Source of the DNA: Bacteroides sp. UBA939
GTDB taxonomy: Bacteria > Bacteroidota > Bacteroidia > Bacteroidales > Bacteroidaceae
Reading direction: 5' to 3'
Length of the DNA stretch: 11,288 nt
Assembly: GCF_002293435.1 (NCBI RefSeq)
Contig: NZ_DBDF01000214.1
Coordinates: 1-11,288 of the forward strand
Shown: positions 6,419-11,288 of the stretch, piece after piece
Layout of the letters: each line of letters opens with the position of its first letter
Numbering within the stretch: position 1 is the first letter of the stretch
The notes under the pieces: generated by a model
What the model saw: the letters and a program-made list of their open reading frames with translations, nothing else
The model's database searches: none
What the model was told of the DNA's origin: nothing
Made by a program: the position numbers and the translations under genes

Positions 6419-7929
6419 AATTCTTCGATTGCTTTTTCGAGCCGGGCAATTGTTTCTTCCCTGCCGATAATTGCCGTAATGTCGAACATGTGCGGGCCTT
6501 TTCCTTCACCTACCAGCGCCAGCCGGAAGGCATTCATTATATCCCCCGTATGATATCCTTTCTCTGCAATCCAGTTCATCACGATTTTCTCCTGGTTTTC
6601 AATGCTGAAGTCTTCGATACCTGCCAGCACTTCCGCCAGTTCGGTCATTTGTTGCGCCGAATATTCTTTCCAACGCTTCTTTACTGTTTTTTCATCATAT
6701 TCCGCAGGAGCTACAAAGAAGAAGCTACAGGTTTCCCACAACTCACGCACAAAGCTCACGCGGTTCTTCATCATACCTGCTACTGCCACAACTTTTTCAA
6801 AAGGTTCTTCTACACCATGTTCTTTCAGAACCGGAACAAAAAGCCTTGCAATTTCTTCATCAGGCTTCATCATGATATATTCATGATTGAACCAAATGCC
6901 TTTCTTATAATCAAACTTGGCTCCTGACTTGCTGCAATGGCTCAAATCGAACAATTGAACCAATTCATCCATTGACATGATTTCCTGGTCGTTACCGGGA
7001 TTCCAGCCCAACAAAGCCAGGAAATTAATAACCGCTTCGGGCAGATAACCGGATTCGCGATACCCGGAAGACACTTCTCCCGATTTAGGGTCGTGCCATT
7101 CCAGCGGGAAAACAGGGAAACCGAGACGGTCGCCGTCGCGCTTGCTTAATTTTCCGTTGCCTTCCGGTTTCAACAATAAAGGCAAGTGGGCAAAGGCCGG
7201 CATGGAATCTTCCCATCCGAAAGCACGATACAGCAATACATGCAACGGTGCGGAAGGCAACCATTCTTCACCACGGATTACATGGGAAATTTCCATCAGA
7301 TGGTCGTCGACAATATTTGCCAGGTGATAGGTGGGCAGTCCGTCTGCGGATTTATATAGCACCTTATCGTCCAGGATAGAAGAATTAATCACTACTTCTC
7401 CCCGGATAAGGTCGGTTATATGTACATCTTCGTTAGGTTCTATCTTGAAGCGAACCACATACTGGTTACCTCCGTCAATCAATGCATCCACCTCTTCTTT
7501 CGAAAGCGTCAATGAATTACGCATCTGCATACGGGTGGAAGCATCATACTGGAAGTTTACAATTTCGGCACGTTTCGCATCCAGTTCCGCGGGAGTATCA
7601 AAAGCGTAATACGCTTTGTCGCCATCCAACAGTATCTGCACATATTTCTTGTAAATTTCGCGGCGTTCGGACTGACGGTACGGTCCATATTCACCACCGA
7701 AGCTGACACCTTCATCGAACGGGATACCCAACCACTTGAAAGATTCCAGGATATATTCTTCCGCGCCCGGCACGAAACGGTTACTATCAGTATCTTCAAT
7801 ACGGAAAATCATGTCTCCACCATGTTGACGGGCAAAAAGATAATTATATAATGCGGTGCGCACGCCACCAATATGCAACGCCCCTGTAGGACTCGGGGCA
7901 AAACGGACTCTGACTCTTCTTTCTGTCAT
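6415..7929 (-). CDS. gltX: glutamyl-tRNA synthetase
   Basis: A 504-aa class I aminoacyl-tRNA synthetase that charges tRNA-Glu in the cytoplasm. The N-terminal Rossmann catalytic domain begins RVRFAPSPTGALHIGG, with the HIGH motif as HIGG (19-22). RIEDTDSNRFVPGAEEYI follows, and the KMSKS loop is KLSKR (260-264). The C-terminal helical anticodon-binding domain ends ITAIIGREETIARLEKAI. ATG at 7929 is preferred; an in-frame GTG at 7938 would add three residues (MQN) but lies closer to the promoter and is rarer. The promoter at 7961-7968 gives a leader of about 25-30 nt. It is the first gene of the - strand operon and overlaps lpxL by 4 bp, which puts an essential translation gene and an envelope gene on one transcript. 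Confidence 0.97.
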   Translation of the reverse strand: MTERRVRVRFAPSPTGALHIGGVRTALYNYLFARQHGGDMIFRIEDTDSNRFVPGAEEYILESFKWLGIPFDEGVSFGGEYGPYRQSERREIYKKYVQILLDGDKAYYAFDTPAELDAKRAEIVNFQYDASTRMQMRNSLTLSKEEVDALIDGGNQYVVRFKIEPNEDVHITDLIRGEVVINSSILDDKVLYKSADGLPTYHLANIVDDHLMEISHVIRGEEWLPSAPLHVLLYRAFGWEDSMPAFAHLPLLLKPEGNGKLSKRDGDRLGFPVFPLEWHDPKSGEVSSGYRESGYLPEAVINFLALLGWNPGNDQEIMSMDELVQLFDLSHCSKSGAKFDYKKGIWFNHEYIMMKPDEEIARLFVPVLKEHGVEEPFEKVVAVAGMMKNRVSFVRELWETCSFFFVAPAEYDEKTVKKRWKEYSAQQMTELAEVLAGIEDFSIENQEKIVMNWIAEKGYHTGDIMNAFRLALVGEGKGPHMFDITAIIGREETIARLEKAIEEL

Positions 7930-7960
7930 ATTTTGCACTACTTATGAGATAATTAGGCGA

Positions 7961-7968
7961 CAAAATTA
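7961..7968 (-). promoter_or_regulatory. gltX: -7 promoter element for gltX
   Basis: Read on the - strand this is TAATTTTG, a perfect match to TAnnTTTG, lying 31 bp before the gltX ATG. No good TTTG -33 element is seen at 19-21 bp upstream, where the sequence is mostly A-runs. It sits in the 97-bp divergent region shared with the HD phosphodiesterase gene. Confidence 0.5.
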
Positions 7969-8000
7969 AATCTTTTTTTCCATACTAATGTTTTTTTTCG

Positions 8001-8008
8001 TACTTTTC
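8001..8008 (+). promoter_or_regulatory. weak -7 promoter element for the HD phosphodiesterase operon
   Basis: TACTTTTC matches TAnnTTTG at all positions but the last. It lies 18 bp before the ATG at 8027, following two T-rich runs (7971-7979 and 7991-7998). If real, it makes the upstream in-frame ATG at 7988 untranscribed and supports the 8027 start. Confidence 0.3.
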
Positions 8009-8026
8009 GCAAAAAATTCAACCAAT

Positions 8027-10087
8027 ATGAATAATTCCAAGTCCATAAGGAAGTTCTCTTATAAAGATTTGCTTTACAAAGCACTCATTTTTGTGGGTAC
8101 AGTGGCTATTATTGTCTACTTCTTGCCGCGCGACGGAAAGTTCAATTATCAGTTCAGCGTGGATAAGCCCTGGAAGTACGGACAACTCATGGCTACTTTC
8201 GATTTTCCTATTTACAAAGACGATGCTGTCGTTAAGCATGAGCAAGATAGTATTCTTGCTTCTTTCCAACCTTATTACCAATTAGATAAGGAGATAGAGA
8301 AGACTATGCTCAGTAAGTTGAAGGCAGACTATCAAAGCTTTCTGCGTGAAATCTTTCCGTCATCCGACTACATGCGCTATCTGGAAGGAAAGTTATCTGA
8401 AATATACAAAGCCGGAATAGTGTCTACGGAGGAACTCGATAAAATACAGAAAGACAGCATCGCCACCATCAGAGTGGCCGATGACAAACTTGCCAGCCAG
8501 AGAAATACCGGACAACTGTTTTCTATCAAAAAAGCATACACTTATTTACTCACAGCCGATACGGTACATTATTCTCTTCAAATCTTACGCCAATCTTCCC
8601 TTAATGAATACCTGCGCCCTAACTTGTCGTACGACAAACAGCGTACGGAAACAGCCAAAAAGGAAATTCTCGACAATTATGCATGGGCAAACGGTATTGT
8701 AGTCAGTGGTCAGAAAATCATTGACCGGGGAGAAATCGTCAACCGGGAAACTTATAGCATTCTCGAAAGCCTGCGCAAAGAGTCAATCCAGCGTAGCGAT
8801 TCAACTGGACAAAAGCGCCTGATACTGATCGGACAAATCTTGTTTGTCAGTGTTTTCATGCTATGTTTCATACTTTACATCGAACTCTTCCGCAAGGACT
8901 ACTATGAGCGTAAAGCCAGCTTGTCTCTGCTTTTCATACTCATCATGTTCTATTGCGTAGTGACAGCGCTCATGATAGCGAATAACATCTACAATGTTTA
9001 TATCATTCCTTATGCCATGCTGCCTATCATTATCCGTGTGTTCCTCGATTCGCGTACGGCATTTATCACGCATGTGGTCACTATCCTTATTTGCTCTATC
9101 TGTTTGCGCTTTCCTCACGAGTTTATTCTGCTGCAAGTTTCAACCGGCATGGTTGCCATCTTCAGCCTGCGCGAACTGTCACAGCGTTCGCAGCTCTTCC
9201 GGACAGCATTATGGGTGATATTGACATACGCAACTGTTTACTTCTCCTTTGAGCTGATATTAGGAAACGACCTGTCAAAACTAAACGGATCCATGTACAT
9301 TTACTTCATTATTAATGCCGTTTTCCTGCTATTTGCCTATCCGCTTCTGTTTTTGTTGGAGAAGACTTTCAGTTTTACTTCCAACGTAACATTAGTAGAA
9401 CTATCCAACATCAACAACCCGCTGTTACGCCGCTTATCCGAAACAGTACCGGGAACTTTCCAACACTCCATGCAAGTGGGCAATTTGGCAGCAGAGGCTG
9501 CTAACCGTATCGGCGCCAAAAGCCAACTGGTACGTACCGGAGCTTTATACCACGATATCGGGAAAATGGAGAATCCTGTCTTCTTTACCGAGAATCAGTC
9601 GGGCGGGGTCAATCCACATAAAAATCTCAGCTACGAACTGAGTGCGCAGATCATTATCAACCACGTAACGGATGGATTGAAATTAGCAGAAAAGAATAAT
9701 CTGCCCAAAGTGATAAAGGACTTTATCAGTACCCACCACGGCCGCGGGAAAACAAAATTCTTCTATATATCCTGGAAGAACGAGCATCCCGGCGAAGAAC
9801 CCAATGAAGAGCTGTTCACTTATCCCGGCCCTAATCCGTTCACACGCGAAACGGCTATTCTTATGATGGCGGATTCTGTGGAAGCCGCTTCACGCAGTTT
9901 GTCCGAATATACGGAAGAAAGTATCAATAACCTGGTAGACAGAATCATCGACTCGCAAGTGGATGAAGGTTTCTTCAAGGAATGTCCCATCACCTTCAAG
10001 GACATTGCTACTGTAAAATCTGTCTTCAAAGAAAAGCTGAAAACGATTTACCACCCTCGTATCAGCTATCCGGAACTTAAAAAATAA
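8027..10087 (+). CDS. 7TM-HD family phosphodiesterase, PgpH-like (predicted c-di-AMP hydrolase)
   Basis: A 686-aa inner-membrane protein in the PgpH order. One N-terminal membrane span (about 16-33) is followed by an extracytoplasmic 7TMR-HDED-type domain (about 40-260), seven membrane segments (about 264-450) and a cytoplasmic HD domain (about 475-625). Metal ligands are all present: H480 (TFQHSMQ), H509-D510 (YHDIGK), H546 (NHVTDG), H570-H571 (STHHG) and D616 (MMADSVEAA). The 29-residue spacing from H480 to H509 and the H571 pair fit Listeria PgpH, which cleaves c-di-AMP to pApA. Substrate is inferred from family. Start 8027 is chosen over 7988, since the 13 extra residues (MFFFVLFAK...) overlap the promoter-like region and precede a typical basic membrane-insertion N-terminus. 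It forms a pair with the next gene, 5 bp away. Confidence 0.93.
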   Translation: MNNSKSIRKFSYKDLLYKALIFVGTVAIIVYFLPRDGKFNYQFSVDKPWKYGQLMATFDFPIYKDDAVVKHEQDSILASFQPYYQLDKEIEKTMLSKLKADYQSFLREIFPSSDYMRYLEGKLSEIYKAGIVSTEELDKIQKDSIATIRVADDKLASQRNTGQLFSIKKAYTYLLTADTVHYSLQILRQSSLNEYLRPNLSYDKQRTETAKKEILDNYAWANGIVVSGQKIIDRGEIVNRETYSILESLRKESIQRSDSTGQKRLILIGQILFVSVFMLCFILYIELFRKDYYERKASLSLLFILIMFYCVVTALMIANNIYNVYIIPYAMLPIIIRVFLDSRTAFITHVVTILICSICLRFPHEFILLQVSTGMVAIFSLRELSQRSQLFRTALWVILTYATVYFSFELILGNDLSKLNGSMYIYFIINAVFLLFAYPLLFLLEKTFSFTSNVTLVELSNINNPLLRRLSETVPGTFQHSMQVGNLAAEAANRIGAKSQLVRTGALYHDIGKMENPVFFTENQSGGVNPHKNLSYELSAQIIINHVTDGLKLAEKNNLPKVIKDFISTHHGRGKTKFFYISWKNEHPGEEPNEELFTYPGPNPFTRETAILMMADSVEAASRSLSEYTEESINNLVDRIIDSQVDEGFFKECPITFKDIATVKSVFKEKLKTIYHPRISYPELKK

Positions 10088-10092
10088 AAGAG

Positions 10093-10860
10093 ATGAAAGC
10101 AACAACCCAAGACCAAAAACGTGCCGAAAGTTTGCTACAACGCAAAGGTATCCGGCTACACAACATCCAGAGTTTCAGTTTCATGAAGCGCTCCCATGAA
10201 GCGCCTCGCGAAAGCAACCTGAAAGTTAAAGATAAATATGGCGCGGGTATATTGATACTGCATTTGAAACAAGGTGATCAAAGAGCTACTTATATTCGTC
10301 CTTTCCAGCATCCGTCGTCTATAATCCGGTATCTGATATCACAGAGTATACCCTTTGAAAACTACGTTCACCGGGAACGAACCGCCGAAGAAATTCAGGA
10401 AACAATCTATCGACGCCCGTCTCTTTATATGTTCTACTTTTTCGTACTTTTTATAGCATTCATGGCATTTGGCTTTCAGGCTATTATGTTGGGGACATGG
10501 TGGGCGCATATTCTTGGAATAATCTCATTCGGTCTGGGCATCTATTTTATACAAATGCTGATGACCCGTTTCTGTTATCTGAAAGTGGATAACAAAGACC
10601 TCAGCATATACAGCGTTGGGCGTGAGATAAAGTATTCTTATGAAGACCTGCTTAAAGTGAATTTTGACTTTGCGCGCGAACAGGCATTCACTCACATTAT
10701 GGAAATCCTCGATAAGGACTACCACTACCGTCTTTACTATATAGGGCGGGTCTCGCGACGGACATTAAATGAAATAGCCGAAGTATTGCAAAGCGCAGGC
10801 GTTGACGCAACATGCAGTTTGAATGAAAACAAACGGTTCTATCATGACATCCGGCATTAG
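10093..10860 (+). CDS. hypothetical protein with two membrane segments and PH-like C-terminal region
   Basis: A 255-aa protein that I do not recognise as a named family. Residues 1-110 are soluble and mixed. Two hydrophobic segments follow (about 114-136, YMFYFFVLFIAFMAFGFQAI; and about 140-159, with GIISFGLGIYFIQML). The C-terminus (about 163-255) has alternating strands such as YLKVDNKDLSIYS and a turn GREIKYSYEDLLKV. This pattern resembles bacterial PH-like domains after a membrane hairpin, and it is my inference only. The gene starts 5 bp after the PgpH-like stop, with AAAAGAG before the ATG. Co-transcription is near certain, so it may act with c-di-AMP turnover or simply share the promoter. 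No catalytic motif is visible. Confidence 0.85.
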   Translation: MKATTQDQKRAESLLQRKGIRLHNIQSFSFMKRSHEAPRESNLKVKDKYGAGILILHLKQGDQRATYIRPFQHPSSIIRYLISQSIPFENYVHRERTAEEIQETIYRRPSLYMFYFFVLFIAFMAFGFQAIMLGTWWAHILGIISFGLGIYFIQMLMTRFCYLKVDNKDLSIYSVGREIKYSYEDLLKVNFDFAREQAFTHIMEILDKDYHYRLYYIGRVSRRTLNEIAEVLQSAGVDATCSLNENKRFYHDIRH

Positions 10861-10937
10861 GAGAGAGACGAATTAAAACGGGGAAACAGGCCGGGAACAA
10901 GCTCAAAAGACGATACATTAGCATTACGAATGCGAGC

Positions 10938-11084
10938 CAGGAGTCAGAGGAATTATCGCTTCACTCAGGAGTTAGAGGAGTTAAAGCCGATAGTATTGCT
11001 ACTGATTATATAGAGTTAAAGCATACGGAGTATCGGCTTTAACTCCTATAACTACTGAGAGAAGCAATAACTCCTTAACTCCTG
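10938..11084. repeat. 147-nt imperfect palindrome (long hairpin, possible MITE/REP-like element)
   Basis: Left arm 10938-10992 pairs with right arm 11031-11084. The inner 17 bp (10976-10992 with 11031-11047) are perfect. Over the inner 42 bp of each arm there are 37 matches, and the outer 12-13 bp match with one substitution and one indel. Inside the 38-nt centre, GTATTGCT (10993-11000) can pair with AGCATAC (11020-11026) with a bulge. The left arm also has a near-direct repeat, CAGGAGTCAGAGGA at 10938 and CAGGAGTTAGAGGA at 10966. It could fold as a very stable RNA hairpin downstream of the HD operon, or be a small non-autonomous mobile or REP-like element. Confidence 0.85.
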
Positions 11085-11259
11085 ATTTACATTAGTAATA
11101 AAATAGGTTCTCTCATGTATATACATGATACATACCGGGTTTTGCGGTGAAAATACCACTTGCTTATCGCATTGACAAGTTTCATTCTTTGTCTTTTTTG
11201 TTATCCGCAGTAATAGCACTAAACTGATAAATGAGAATTTAGCGGTGGGAATGATTAAT

Positions 11260-11280
11260 AGTAGTATCTCTATTCTCCTC
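11260..11280 (-). repeat. right copy of 21-bp inverted repeat shared by both window ends
   Basis: Exact reverse complement of positions 1-21, 11.2 kb away. It contains a single 11-bp unit (AGTAGTATCTC) and is followed by CTC-rich sequence to the end of the window, so any further extension of the match cannot be judged. Confidence 0.8.
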
Positions 11281-11288
11281 CTCCTGGG

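Larger units (their letters stand above)
10861..11288. other. 428-bp non-coding end region with dense inverted and direct repeats
   Basis: No convincing ORF, tRNA or rRNA is present. It contains the 147-nt palindrome (10938-11084), a 16-bp perfect palindrome TCATGTATATACATGA (11113-11128), and two related blocks (11140-11154 and 11238-11252) sharing GCGGTG with 12 of 15 matches. The right copy of the 21-bp window-end repeat is at 11260-11280. The region is unlike the flanking coding DNA in repeat content and resembles a repeat-rich intergenic or mobile remnant. No classical intrinsic terminator with a T-run was found right after the stop at 10860. Confidence 0.7.

Noticed and set aside
7988..8026. 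Longer start (ATG at 7988) for the PgpH-like protein
   Set aside because: The 13 added residues come from T-rich promoter-like DNA. The 8027 start gives a usual basic N-terminus before the first membrane span.
10861..10937. Intrinsic terminator after the HD operon
   Set aside because: No GC-rich stem followed by a T-run is visible. The large palindrome further on might end transcripts but does not have terminator form.
11113..11128. 16-bp perfect palindrome TCATGTATATACATGA as an operator
   Set aside because: It is AT-rich with no adjacent gene or promoter in the window, and no regulator can be tied to it. It is recorded only within the non-coding region.
11140..11252. Related GCGGTG blocks (11140-11154 and 11238-11252) as ends of a mobile element
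   Set aside because: Only 12 of 15 bases match, in direct orientation about 100 bp apart, with no target duplication visible. Not enough to call an element.

Overview
The window looks like chromosomal DNA from a gut-type Bacteroidota, most likely Bacteroides or a close relative. The grounds are protein content typical of that group (GltX, an LpxL-type acyltransferase, a 7TM-HD phosphodiesterase, Stealth-type sugar-phosphate transferases), AT-rich leaders with little Shine-Dalgarno signal, and two clear matches to the Bacteroides -7 promoter element TAnnTTTG (743-750 on + and 7961-7968 on -). Genus is inferred, since there is no rRNA here.

Layout. Positions 1-106 hold a short 11-bp tandem repeat and the leader of a gamma-class carbonic anhydrase-like gene (107-619, +). 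A sugar-transfer island follows, in two convergent halves. On + are a fused glycosyltransferase-Stealth protein (791-2533) and a stand-alone Stealth paralogue (2560-3498). On - are a GT92/GT2-like glycosyltransferase (3502-4380) and a third, divergent Stealth protein (4413-5405). The halves meet tail to tail with 3 bp between stop codons. The - strand half lies downstream of lpxL-like (5540-6418) and gltX (6415-7929), which overlap by ATGA. A divergent promoter region separates gltX from a + strand pair: a PgpH-like 7TM-HD phosphodiesterase (8027-10087) and an unrecognised two-TM protein (10093-10860). The last 430 bp are non-coding and contain a 147-nt imperfect palindrome.

How it may work together. 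Stealth enzymes typically transfer sugar-1-phosphate and create phosphodiester-linked glycans. Three Stealth domains and two glycosyltransferase domains beside a lipid A acyltransferase suggest a small pathway that builds or decorates a surface glycan or LPS core with phosphodiester-linked sugars. No flippase, polymerase or initiating transferase is present, so it is either a decoration module or depends on genes elsewhere. The PgpH-like gene would hydrolyse c-di-AMP at the inner membrane.

Most notable: (i) the in-frame glycosyltransferase-Stealth fusion followed by a paralogue sharing 35-nt identical DNA blocks; (ii) a possible H-type pseudoknot immediately upstream of the third Stealth start codon; (iii) the 147-nt palindrome; (iv) a perfect 21-bp inverted repeat at the two ends of the window, which may mark a multi-copy repeat where an assembly broke.
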